DNA of 64,000 nucleotides from Arenibacter palladensis (lineage in GTDB: Bacteria > Bacteroidota > Bacteroidia > Flavobacteriales > Flavobacteriaceae). Numbering within the stretch: position 1 is the first letter of the stretch; every line of letters starts with the position of its first letter. The notes beneath the pieces were generated by a model. It was not told the origin of the DNA. It searched no databases and was given only the letters and a program-made list of their open reading frames with translations. Location of the stretch: the NCBI RefSeq assembly GCF_900129275.1, contig NZ_FQUX01000003.1, positions 124,001 to 188,000 on the forward strand. The letters are read 5' to 3'. The position numbers and the translations under genes were made by a program. This document shows positions 8,808-16,191 of this stretch, piece after piece.

Positions 8808-9122
8808 AAGAGAGACAATAATGGTGTAATGATGGCTACAGCAGAAGATTTGGGCAAATTTATTAGGGCCCTAAATGTTGGCTCCGTATTTCATTACAAA
8901 AAAGAACAGGAGATCTATACATCGATTTATGAGTAAGAGCATACAGGTTTAATTCCAGGCTATCAAACCATTGCCAAATACCATAAGGATATTGATGCCG
9001 TAGTTATTCAATTTACAAATACGGTGGACTTTGAAGGCTACAATTGGAATTTATTGGAAATCATGTACAGTCGAATAGTTAAAGTAATAAGAAAGACAAA
9101 CGAGCCACAACCAAGTTTATGA
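8808..9122 (+). pseudogene. C-terminal remnant of a beta-lactamase-family serine hydrolase
   Basis: The frame opening at 8808 reads MATAEDLGKFIRALN from 8832, continues to an in-frame TAA at 8934-8936, and runs on to TGA 9120-9122 with HTGLIPGYQTIAKYHKDIDA and IQFTNTVDFEGYNW. This is the usual end of class C beta-lactamase-like hydrolases (ATAEDLGKF... GYxS), where the residue at the stop would be a tyrosine in SIYEYEHTG. The catalytic N-terminal two thirds (SxxK, YxN) are missing. It is clearly non-functional: truncated at the 5' side and interrupted. Confidence 0.75.
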
Positions 9123-9244
9123 GTAATGACAATTAAGGTGACGCAAAGAAAGTTAACACAAGGTAAGTGCGCAACTGCAAACTTAGAGTGTAGAAATCCG
9201 CTACTACTTATACATTGTGAGGTTGCCGGTGATTAGAAACAACA

Positions 9245-10126
9245 ATGAAATTTAGAGTAACAATTGCTGTACTTCTTCTAATTTTTGCTTCAACCTTGCT
9301 ATTGGGTCAGAATAGAAGTGATACTCCTGTATACAATACACTTCTCTTCAAAATTACTAACCCAAATTCTTCCAAGACTTCATATCTGTTTGGAACACAT
9401 CACGCCTTTGGCAAACGCTTTTTCGATTCTTTAACTGTCGCGAATAAGGCATTATCATCATGCGAAATTTTAATCAAAGAAAACTTGAATGTTCCGGGTC
9501 ATTTGGCTCAGGATATTATTAATGATAGGGCAACAAGAACGCAATGGTACAAATATCTAACCAGGGATGATTTAAATTTCATTAAAAACCTATTCTCAAC
9601 AAGCCCTACAGATTATAACAAGATGACCCCAACAGAGATGTACGCTTTTCTTAATAGACATTATAAACAGCAAGTGTGCCTAAATAAAGCGGTTAAGGAT
9701 ACCTCCCAATCCTTGGATAACTATATAGGTGCTAAAGCCCAACAATTAAATATGGAATTGATTGGACTTGAAACGACACAGGAGCAGATTATACTTATCA
9801 ATAAAGATGTTGAAGGGATGCCAAGAAAAGTGCATAAAAGGAGACTCTCTAATATTATTGAAAAAATGGAATCCAAAAATCCAGCCGATTGTGTGGAAAC
9901 TAATTGGTATTTAAAAATGGAAATAGATTATCAATTAAAACAACCCTGTAGTAATACTCTAATATTGACCAATAGAAACAAAAAGTGGATGAAAACAATT
10001 CAGCAATGGATAGAAAAGAATAATTGTTTCATTGCTGTAGGATTAAGTCACTTAATGTATGAATGTGGACTAATTAACGCATTACAAAGCATTGGATATA
10101 GAATTGAACCAATAAGCTCAATATAA
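9245..10126 (+). CDS. TraB/GumN family secreted protein
   Basis: 293 residues beginning with a signal peptide (about 1-21, ending LLLGQ). The TraB/GumN signature follows: LLFKITNPNSSKTSYLFGTHH (33-53; GTxH core at 50-53), and near the C-terminus the paired block FIAVGLSHL...GLINALQSIGYRI. The family has an EreA/ChaN-like fold and is thought to include metal-dependent hydrolases or proteases; roles in Bacteroidota are uncharacterised. Its export suggests an envelope location. It stands alone; 31 bp separate it from the next gene, so weak co-transcription is possible. Confidence 0.88.
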   Translation: MKFRVTIAVLLLIFASTLLLGQNRSDTPVYNTLLFKITNPNSSKTSYLFGTHHAFGKRFFDSLTVANKALSSCEILIKENLNVPGHLAQDIINDRATRTQWYKYLTRDDLNFIKNLFSTSPTDYNKMTPTEMYAFLNRHYKQQVCLNKAVKDTSQSLDNYIGAKAQQLNMELIGLETTQEQIILINKDVEGMPRKVHKRRLSNIIEKMESKNPADCVETNWYLKMEIDYQLKQPCSNTLILTNRNKKWMKTIQQWIEKNNCFIAVGLSHLMYECGLINALQSIGYRIEPISSI

Positions 10127-10157
10127 ATATAATACTGCTTATCCTTAATAACAGAAA

Positions 10158-10625
10158 ATGACCCAAACCGAACTCATAATAATGAATCTAAATGAAATTA
10201 GAAGAAGAAGTATAAAACTCTGGAACGGACTTCCCAAAAGTCATTACAATTGGAAACCGGACGAAAATGCAATGAGTGCGATAGAAATGATAAGACACGT
10301 ATTGGAAGCCGATTATGGATGGAACATTATTATCAATCAAGGGAACATGTCCAATTACCAAACGCCATGGAAAAACCGCCCATTCGTAAGTGTAACCGAT
10401 GAACTTGAATTTGCCGAACCATACAGGGAAAAATTTCTGGAAAGTGTCCGACAATTTTCGGATACGGAATTAAGCGAAACTAAAATAGTCCACCCTGGAA
10501 ATGGAGAAATGAAAATCCTAGGAAAATATTTATTGCGGATCGGTTATCACGAATCTGTTCACGCAGGGCAATTTTTATCATATATAAGAGCAATGAAAAT
10601 TGAACGACCTAAAATATGGGATTAA
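10158..10625 (+). CDS. DinB family protein
   Basis: 155 residues, a four-helix bundle of the DinB/YfiT superfamily. The three metal-binding histidines are in place: H47 (MIRHVLE), H131 and H135 (GYHESVHAGQF). Members bind Zn or Ni and some are thiol-dependent S-transferases (bacillithiol or mycothiol type); the reaction here is unknown. The gene lies 31 bp after the TraB-like gene. A second, longer DinB-like gene (DUF1572) is at 27344. Confidence 0.9.
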   Translation: MTQTELIIMNLNEIRRRSIKLWNGLPKSHYNWKPDENAMSAIEMIRHVLEADYGWNIIINQGNMSNYQTPWKNRPFVSVTDELEFAEPYREKFLESVRQFSDTELSETKIVHPGNGEMKILGKYLLRIGYHESVHAGQFLSYIRAMKIERPKIWD

Positions 10626-10845
10626 TATCAAAAGCCCATTGGTAACAGTGGTTCACCATAAATTGTTTTACTATTCCCTTCGAAGGTTTCAGGGCGGACT
10701 AAAGCCAAACCAACTCGTAAAGAAAGACTTTGTTGGACAAGTCATAATTGCTAGAGCCTGTAACTAACCGAAAATGTCGCATACTAATCCGTCATAGACC
10801 GTTAAAAAAAGCCATTAAGTATAATTTGAGAAAACAAAAAATAAT

Positions 10846-11289
10846 ATGGAAAAACACCTAAGCGCGAATCCCGAATCCGGAAAAAAATTCTATCAAAACT
10901 TTCACGATAAAGGAGAAATTGTAATGCTGAATTTACTAAAGTTTCATGAAAAAGCTGATTATACAAACTTGGAACAATTACAACCCAACAAAGAGATCAG
11001 CGGTGAAGAAGCCTACCTACTCTATATGGAAAAGACTTTGCCAGAACTGAAAAAAGCAGGTAGCCGCATCCTCTATTACGGAAAAAGTAAAGATTTTCTA
11101 ATTGGACCTGAAGCGGAAAAATGGGATGCTATTTTATTGGTAGAACACGAGTCCGTTGTTAAGTTTATGGAATTTGCCCAAAACAAGGATTATTTAAAAA
11201 ATGCAGGACATAGAACTGCCGGATTGGAAGATTCCCGGTTGCTGCCATCAACCGAAATAAATCTTACACCTAATATTATCCATAGCTAA
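10846..11289 (+). CDS. DUF1330 domain-containing protein
   Basis: 147 residues with a ferredoxin-like dimeric alpha/beta barrel domain. The marks of DUF1330 are VMLNLLKFHEKA (26-37), the YMEKTLPELKKAGSRILYYG block and WDAILLVEHESVVKFMEF. The family is structurally related to small monooxygenases/EthD, but no reaction is established. Single gene with a 220-bp spacer upstream and a convergent pair downstream (11432-12104). Confidence 0.85.
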   Translation: MEKHLSANPESGKKFYQNFHDKGEIVMLNLLKFHEKADYTNLEQLQPNKEISGEEAYLLYMEKTLPELKKAGSRILYYGKSKDFLIGPEAEKWDAILLVEHESVVKFMEFAQNKDYLKNAGHRTAGLEDSRLLPSTEINLTPNIIHS

Positions 11290-11431
11290 GCAACTAGGCA
11301 TAATCGTCCCCGCTTAACAAACCTTTCCAAATGACCACCGACCAAATTGGTCATGGCCAGCTTAAGTATTGTGCCCCCCTTCCGGAAGATGGGCACAACT
11401 CTTCATACAAGTTTGTTGGCTGCGTTATGAC

Positions 11432-11638
11432 CTAATCCCAATCGGAATCTTCCAAAGTAAAAATCTGATTTACATCGACTTCAAAAATGTGGGCCAATCT
11501 CAAAGCCAATACTGTAGATGGAACATATTTGCCCAGTTCCATAGCATTTATAGTTTGTCTACTAACTTTCGATAATTTGGCTAAATCAGCTTGGGTAATA
11601 TTTTTTTTTGCTCTTTCGACTTTTATACTATTCTTCAT
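11432..11638 (-). CDS. Small XRE-family HTH regulator
   Basis: 68 residues. I start it at the ATG whose first base is 11638: the 17 codons upstream belong to the end of the overlapping membrane-protein gene. The core reads ITQADLAKLSKVSRQTINAM (14-33), an intact HTH, followed by the LALRLAHIFEVDVNQIF end typical of the YozG/anti-SigF-free XRE group. It overlaps the preceding gene by 11 bp, so the two are translationally coupled. A likely target is the repeat-rich region at 12132-12183. Confidence 0.9.
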   Translation of the reverse strand: MKNSIKVERAKKNITQADLAKLSKVSRQTINAMELGKYVPSTVLALRLAHIFEVDVNQIFTLEDSDWD

Positions 11639-12104
11639 AACCAGCAGATTTTTCAAGTTTGGAAATTTGCCAATTAAATCTGAGCACAAAAAACAATAAA
11701 ACTGTAAACATATTAAAGATCATAACCCATAAAAAGGAAAAGTCGAAAATGAATATAAATGCAAACAAGAGAATGCCATAATTAACATAAACAGCCCAAA
11801 CCAGAGACTCCAATCTAATTTTGGAAATATATTCATCTTCTAATTTTTCTTTGGAAAAAGCAACCAATAAAGCACTAATAATAATTAAAATCCCGAAAAT
11901 TTCATTGAGAATATTATTCTGCACCATTCCGAATAGTTGCTTATCCTTAAAAAGGTCATCCACAAAAATAGCCGGAACATTATAATCCAAAAAACTCGGC
12001 TCGTACTCGTAAAAAAGTGAGACCAGACCGATTATTGCTGATGGAATAAGTATAAACCAACCGATCCTTTTATACCTATTGGGAAATAAATAATTTACTT
12101 TCAT
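11628..12104 (-). CDS. Four-helix membrane protein paired with an XRE regulator
   Basis: 158 residues with four predicted membrane helices (about 14-32, 62-80, 98-118, 122-142). No family name is certain. The arrangement of a small membrane protein followed by an overlapping HTH gene is widespread in Bacteroidota and parallels the DUF2975 locus at 6950, though the proteins are not evidently homologous. It is the only minus-strand unit in the first 25 kb. Confidence 0.75.
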   Translation of the reverse strand: MKVNYLFPNRYKRIGWFILIPSAIIGLVSLFYEYEPSFLDYNVPAIFVDDLFKDKQLFGMVQNNILNEIFGILIIISALLVAFSKEKLEDEYISKIRLESLVWAVYVNYGILLFAFIFIFDFSFLWVMIFNMFTVLLFFVLRFNWQISKLEKSAGYEE

Positions 12105-12131
12105 AATGCATGGATTTAAGTTTAATCAAAT

Positions 12132-12183
12132 GTAAAACAAATATTCCTTTTAGACAAACAAACTTTACATTTAGTAAAACAAA
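12132..12183 (-). promoter_or_regulatory. Candidate operator of the minus-strand membrane/HTH pair
   Basis: Within 80 bp upstream of the start at 12104 there are two direct repeats GTAAAACAAA (12132-12141 and 12174-12183, 42 bp apart, about four helical turns). A perfect inverted repeat TTTAC-ATTTA-GTAAA at 12164-12178 overlaps the second. This is a plausible autoregulatory site for the XRE protein; inferred, not shown. Confidence 0.45.
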
Positions 12184-12253
12184 CACTACTGAATAACTAC
12201 TAGTTATGGTCCACTTACAAATATTCCCGGGGAATCTTATTTCCGAGATTTAA

Positions 12254-12275
12254 TTGCTAAATTAGATGCTCAACC
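12254..12275 (+). repeat. Recurrent leader element, copy before the 12347 gene
   Basis: It reads TTGCTAAATTAG then ATGCTCAACC, ending 71 bp before the chosen ATG at 12347. It matches the copies at 7779-7800 and 22069-22090 in 18 of 22 bases each. A second conserved motif, AAAACGTGTAGACAATTC, follows at 12323-12340. Both support starting the gene at 12347 and not at 12266. Confidence 0.55.
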
Positions 12276-12346
12276 ACAAGCTGCGGCTGGCAGGAACAAC
12301 AGATCATAACTTAAGCGTAGGCAAAACGTGTAGACAATTCACAGAT

Positions 12347-12772
12347 ATGAAAATAAAATTTAGGAAGAAAAGATTAGGTGCGCATTTATTGCTCGGTATG
12401 GTTTGGATTGGACTCGGAATTCTAAGCATTGTGGTCAATGATGAAATTCGTTGGACAGATTACGGGTATTTAATAGTAGGAATTTTATATGTTGGTCATT
12501 ATTTACATGATTGGACCTATCAATATCTGACTATAGAAAACGGAACAATCCGAAAAAATGCACTTTATGGATTCGCAAAAGAAATAAACCTGCACGATAT
12601 ACATTGGATTAAAAAATTTGCAGGTGACTATACGCTAAAAACAGAAGATAGGGAATTGAAAATCAATACAGAATTGATTGACATAGATTCCCTTAAAGAA
12701 TTGATTGGGATATTGACTGAATTGAATTTGCCACCAGAAAAAACGCCATTTGTTAACAAGGCACAATATTAA
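12347..12772 (+). CDS. Two-helix membrane protein with PH-like tail (paralogue of 14742)
   Basis: 141 residues from the ATG at 12347; the longer frame from 12266 would translate spacer repeats. A basic N-terminus (KFRKKR) precedes two membrane helices (about 11-30 and 41-57), then a soluble beta-rich domain containing QYLTIENGTIRKN and IKKFAGDYTLKT, resembling small bacterial PH domains. It is clearly homologous along its length to the protein at 14742, 2 kb away. Function unknown. Confidence 0.75.
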   Translation: MKIKFRKKRLGAHLLLGMVWIGLGILSIVVNDEIRWTDYGYLIVGILYVGHYLHDWTYQYLTIENGTIRKNALYGFAKEINLHDIHWIKKFAGDYTLKTEDRELKINTELIDIDSLKELIGILTELNLPPEKTPFVNKAQY

Positions 12773-12777
12773 TTGTG

Positions 12778-12806
12778 GGCAGATTTTCCAATTGGAAATT
12801 CCTGCC
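12778..12806 (+). terminator. Hairpin just after the 12347 gene
   Basis: GGCAG (12778-12782) pairs with CTGCC (12802-12806) around the perfect 14-bp palindrome TTTCCAATTGGAAA (12785-12798). It lies 5 bp past the stop codon. No T-run follows, so intrinsic termination is uncertain. A related sequence lies in another spacer at 15431-15459. Confidence 0.45.
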
Positions 12807-12902
12807 GTAAATAATCTTTAACGACAGATGGACATTTTGCGTAGAAAAAATCAGGAACTATTCTTATACAAGACCTTTGGCAGACATTTTAAAGGTATCA
12901 CT

Positions 12903-13310
12903 ATGAAAATACAATTTGACGAAAAAGAAAAATCGATTGAAATAAAAGACGGCTTAAAAACTCAGTATTTATTGATCAAAATGATGCTGTTTATTACGTT
13001 TATCAACTCTATCCTTTTTCCTGTTTTCATTTTGGATAAAAAGCAATTGGAATGGTTGGGGTTCATTTGGATACTTCTTGGATTGGGATCAATGATTATG
13101 CTGATCTATCAAGTAATGACTAAATCAACGTCTGAAAAACTGAATTTATCTGAAATCAGCTCGCTGACAGAAAAACAAGTTTTTGGACGAACAAGGTTCA
13201 GTTTAAAATTGAAAAATGGAAAGTTGAGAGACTTAATGGAAATGAAAAATGAATCTGATATTATAGAAACTAAAGAGCTATTTAAAAATATTGGAATTAA
13301 AATAAGCTGA
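12903..13310 (+). CDS. Two-helix membrane protein, unknown function
   Basis: 135 residues from the ATG at 12903; the upstream frame start (12828) is rejected because it reads through the start-proximal motif at 12875-12893. A short soluble N-terminus precedes two hydrophobic helices (about 24-43, 51-72), then a basic soluble tail. The layout resembles the PH-like proteins at 12347 and 14742, but I see no convincing alignment. No signal peptide, no known domain. Confidence 0.6.
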   Translation: MKIQFDEKEKSIEIKDGLKTQYLLIKMMLFITFINSILFPVFILDKKQLEWLGFIWILLGLGSMIMLIYQVMTKSTSEKLNLSEISSLTEKQVFGRTRFSLKLKNGKLRDLMEMKNESDIIETKELFKNIGIKIS

Positions 13311-13439
13311 ATAACCATAAAGCGATTGGTCAACACCCATTATGAAAATTTGCTATTTTTTGGTTTAAGCCCAATAAGCCACTTTTCATACCCAGAACCT
13401 TGGCAGCAATTATGAATACTGTTAATAAGAATCATAGTT

Positions 13440-13706
13440 ATGAAAAGATATAAATTTTGTCAGAGTTGTGGATTCCCAATGAAGAAAGACATAAAAGGCG
13501 GTGGGTCTGAAAAAGATGGAACAAAAAGTCTAAAGTTTTGTTCAATGTGCTATGGGAATGGTGAATTTCTAACTCCACCTGAAATTGACACCGCAAAAAA
13601 GATGCAGAAGTATTGCATACAAGAAATGAAGAAAGACGGAATCAACGGTTTATTTGCCTGGCTGGCTACCAGATCAATTCCAAAATTGGAGCGTTGGAAA
13701 CAATAA
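13440..13706 (+). CDS. Putative zinc-ribbon protein
   Basis: 88 residues. Two knuckles, FCQSCGFPM (C7, C10) and FCSMCYGNG (C34, C37), form a four-cysteine zinc ribbon as in the 'putative zinc ribbon' family (Zn_ribbon_2). The second half is helical (KKMQKYCIQEMKKDG...WLATRSIPKLERW), which is typical for this family. Small soluble protein, function unknown. It starts 129 bp after the previous gene and is followed after 38 bp by the toroid-fold gene. Confidence 0.87.
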   Translation: MKRYKFCQSCGFPMKKDIKGGGSEKDGTKSLKFCSMCYGNGEFLTPPEIDTAKKMQKYCIQEMKKDGINGLFAWLATRSIPKLERWKQ

Positions 13707-13744
13707 TGTCCATGCCAATTCATGAATAAAGTTAATAGAAGTAA

Positions 13745-14692
13745 ATGGACAATCAACAAATCATAGACTGGCTGTTGGAAGGAGATGTCTCCATTCAATA
13801 CCAAGTTTGGCGCGATTTGTTGGATGTTGATAACAAAAAAATTCAAGCCCGAATAGCATTTGAAGGATGGGGTATGAAACTCTTATCAAAACGTCATATG
13901 GACGGCCATTGGGGAGATGGATTCTATCAGCCCAAATGGATTTCGACCCATTACACCTTGCTTGACCTTCGTAATTTATATCTCCAACCAGATCATGCGA
14001 TGGTAAAAGAGACCATAGAAATGGTCTTACAAAATCACCTCGCAGATGATGGCGGAATCCGGCTTGGTCCATCCACCTCCCAACACAGTGATGTTTGTGT
14101 AAATGGTATGTTCTTGAATTACGCATCTTATTTCAATACGCCTGGTAAAAAGCTAGAATCTATTGTAGATAGCGTTCTGAACGAAAAAATGCCAGATGGT
14201 GGATTCAATTGCAGAACAACAAGAAGTGGTGCAAAACATAGTTCCCTACATTCCACTATCTCCGTACTGGAAGGATTTTTTGAATTTCACAGGCAAGGAC
14301 ACAACTACAAAAAGAACGAAGTTTTAAAAGCCATTCAAAGTGCTGAAGAATTTATCCTCGTTCACAGGTTGTTTCTCTCTGACCGAACTGGGGAAATAAT
14401 TCACAAAGATTTTTTAAAGTTATCCTATCCATGTAGGTGGAAGTATGATATCCTTAGAGCATTGGATTACTTCCAAAAAGCGGAAAGAAAATGGGACATA
14501 AGAATGGATGATGCTATTACAGTGCTTCTAAATAAACGCAATAAAGATGGATCTTGGAATATGCAAGCTGCCCATCCTGGCAAGTTGCACTTTGTTATGG
14601 AAAAAGCAGGTAAGCCCAGTAGATGGAACACCGTGAGAGCCATGCGGGCATTAAAACATTTAAAAATAAATAACTACAGCCAACAAAAATGA
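13745..14692 (+). CDS. Protein with terpenoid-cyclase/prenyltransferase-like alpha-toroid fold
   Basis: 315 residues, helical throughout, with repeated QW-like turns: DGHWGDG (53-59), MPDGGFNCRT and KDGSWNM, each between helix pairs. This is the alpha/alpha-toroid of prenyltransferases and squalene cyclases. The cyclase DxDD motif is absent, so it is probably not a terpene cyclase. The two halves (about 40-190 and 230-305) look like a partial toroid. No signal peptide. No isoprenoid gene is nearby, so its role is open. Confidence 0.7.
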   Translation: MDNQQIIDWLLEGDVSIQYQVWRDLLDVDNKKIQARIAFEGWGMKLLSKRHMDGHWGDGFYQPKWISTHYTLLDLRNLYLQPDHAMVKETIEMVLQNHLADDGGIRLGPSTSQHSDVCVNGMFLNYASYFNTPGKKLESIVDSVLNEKMPDGGFNCRTTRSGAKHSSLHSTISVLEGFFEFHRQGHNYKKNEVLKAIQSAEEFILVHRLFLSDRTGEIIHKDFLKLSYPCRWKYDILRALDYFQKAERKWDIRMDDAITVLLNKRNKDGSWNMQAAHPGKLHFVMEKAGKPSRWNTVRAMRALKHLKINNYSQQK

Positions 14693-14741
14693 CAGTATAT
14701 TAAAACGTTTTTGGCCAAATGGTTGGCAAACAATACAAAAC

Positions 14742-15158
14742 ATGAAAACTAAAATTAAATTTACAAGAAAGAGACTTAATTATAACTTGTTTTTTGGGCT
14801 AGCCTGGTTGACATTGGGAATATTGAAACTGGTTATGGATACGACTTTAGATGAAATTGACTATGTCTGGTTTGCCATAGCTGGACTTTCAATTGGAACT
14901 TATTTTTATGAATACATGAACCAATATTTGACAATAGAAGGTGGAATAATTTCCAAAAGTTATCCTTTTGGAAATAAAATAAAATTGCGAGAAATAAAAC
15001 ATATAAAAAAAATTGCAGGCGATTATATCTTAAAAACTGACCGAAACGAATTGACAATAAACACTCAAATAATTGATAAAAATTCTCTATCTGAATTGAA
15101 TGAAATACTCGGCCAGTTAGACTTACCTTCTGAAAAAACACCTTTTGTTAGCAGTTAA
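14742..15158 (+). CDS. Two-helix membrane protein with PH-like tail (paralogue of 12347)
   Basis: 138 residues. The order of parts is the same as in the 12347 protein: KFTRKRL basic start, two helices (about 14-31, 43-60), NQYLTIEGG, IKKIAGDYILKTD, then the same end LPSEKTPFV against LPPEKTPFV. The two are diverged duplicates or separately acquired relatives. The spacer motif GTTGGCAAACAATAC stands at 14722-14736 just before the ATG. A small reading frame follows after 28 bp. Confidence 0.75.
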   Translation: MKTKIKFTRKRLNYNLFFGLAWLTLGILKLVMDTTLDEIDYVWFAIAGLSIGTYFYEYMNQYLTIEGGIISKSYPFGNKIKLREIKHIKKIAGDYILKTDRNELTINTQIIDKNSLSELNEILGQLDLPSEKTPFVSS

Positions 15159-15186
15159 TGCACTGAATTAATCTATTATAAGACAT

Positions 15187-15339
15187 ATGAAAAGAAAATT
15201 AAAAGTGTTGGAATTTGACAAGAAACAAAAACTTGTAGATTATGTAAACACCAACTCGGACAAATTGGACGTACTAACTATTACAACCAGTCAGGAAGCA
15301 ATTTCCTTCAAGCATTTTTTGTGGTATTACGAAAACTAA
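15187..15339 (+). CDS. Small 50-residue protein
   Basis: ATG at 15187, stop TAA at 15337-15339. The sequence (MKRKLKVLEF..., then LVDYVNTNSDKLDVLTITTS and ending HFLWYYEN) has alternating hydrophobic strands and helix and normal amino-acid use, unlike chance frames in the AT-rich spacers. It follows the 14742 gene by 28 bp in the same direction, so co-transcription is likely. Short proteins of this look occur next to small membrane genes in Flavobacteriaceae (recollection, not checked). Function unknown. Confidence 0.5.
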   Translation: MKRKLKVLEFDKKQKLVDYVNTNSDKLDVLTITTSQEAISFKHFLWYYEN

Positions 15340-15430
15340 AAAAGTAAGTCATTGAAATAAAATAATTATTTGCCAATTCCAGGCCGAATCAATTTAACAC
15401 CAATGGCTAATAAAACCAAACATTAATGGC

Positions 15431-15546
15431 GGGCATATTTTCCAGAGTGAAATCCGTGCATTTTTAGTAAGTTTAGTGAGCGGGCGTAAATCCTGTCAAA
15501 TTATTCACCGTAACTACAATCATGGTTTAACCGTTGGCAACACTCC
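15431..15546 (+). repeat. Spacer carrying three recurrent elements
   Basis: GGGCATATTTTCCAGAGTGA with AAATCCGTGC (15431-15459) parallels the hairpin at 12777-12806 (GGGCAGATTTTCCA...AAATTCCTGC). A degenerate leader element TTAGTAAGTTTAGTG follows, then AACCGTTGGCAACACTCC (15529-15546), the start-proximal motif. The order of elements is the same as in the 12.1-12.9 kb and 7.6-7.9 kb spacers. Confidence 0.5.
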
Positions 15547-15578
15547 AAAAACAGAACTGAAAATTAAAAACCAACCAA

Positions 15579-15968
15579 ATGACAAAAACAGACCCAATAA
15601 TAGCCGTAAAAGATGTAAATGTTAGTGCGGAATGGTATCAAAGAGTTTTTGGTTGTAATAGAACACACGGAGGAAATGACTTTGCCGTTCATGAAGACGA
15701 TAATGGGGAAATATTGATATGTCTCCATAAATGGGGCGAACACGAACACCCAACCATGAAAAATCCTGATATTCCCAATGGAAATGGTTTGATTTTATAC
15801 TTTAGAACGAACAAGTTGGACATTACTCGAGCAAACATTGAAAAAATGAATTATCCAACAGAAGCGGACATTCACGTCAACCCAAATTCAATGAAAAAAG
15901 AATTTTCGCTGCGAGACCCAGATGGGTATTATGTAACTATAACCGAATACCACGAATATAACGGATAG
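15579..15968 (+). CDS. VOC (glyoxalase/bleomycin-resistance fold) protein
   Basis: 129 residues with one vicinal-oxygen-chelate domain. The usual parts are visible: DPIIAVKDVNVSAEWYQRVF (4-23), a central FAVHEDDNGEILICLHKW strand pair, and the end SLRDPDGYYVTITEY with the metal-ligand glutamate. The gene is bounded by the inverted 9-mers GTTGGCAAC (15533-15541) and GTTGCCAAC (15977-15985). The ligand is unknown; VOC singletons often act in detoxification. Confidence 0.88.
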   Translation: MTKTDPIIAVKDVNVSAEWYQRVFGCNRTHGGNDFAVHEDDNGEILICLHKWGEHEHPTMKNPDIPNGNGLILYFRTNKLDITRANIEKMNYPTEADIHVNPNSMKKEFSLRDPDGYYVTITEYHEYNG

Positions 15969-16104
15969 AAAAGTAAGTTGCCAACAATATATGAACACCA
16001 TTGGCTGTACTGTTCTATAAGCATGGAACCACCAATTCCATTACCATTCTACTTTGATCAGTGGAGGCAAACATTTGGAAATAAAAATGTCTATGTTAAA
16101 TCGA

Positions 16105-16122
16105 AAATTATCGCTTAAAACC
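16105..16122 (+). repeat. Degenerate leader element before the carbonic anhydrase
   Basis: AAATTATCGCTTAAAACC resembles the 3' half of the elements at 7776 and 22066 (AAATTAG-N-TGCTTAAMC). It ends 69 bp before the ATG at 16192, within the distance seen for the other copies. Confidence 0.4.
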
Positions 16123-16191
16123 AGTAAAAACCGTCGTAGTAAAAAGCTGTACGCAGGCCAAACCAAACAATGAACCTAAATAAACAGAAAA

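Noticed and set aside
13745..14692. Toroid protein as a squalene/terpene cyclase
   Set aside because: No DxDD motif, and the protein is half the usual length.
1134..15985. Spacer motifs called as true integron attC sites
   Set aside because: They lack the full GTTRRRY/RYYYAAC core pairs and paired L boxes, and no integron integrase is present in the window; only a likeness is claimed.
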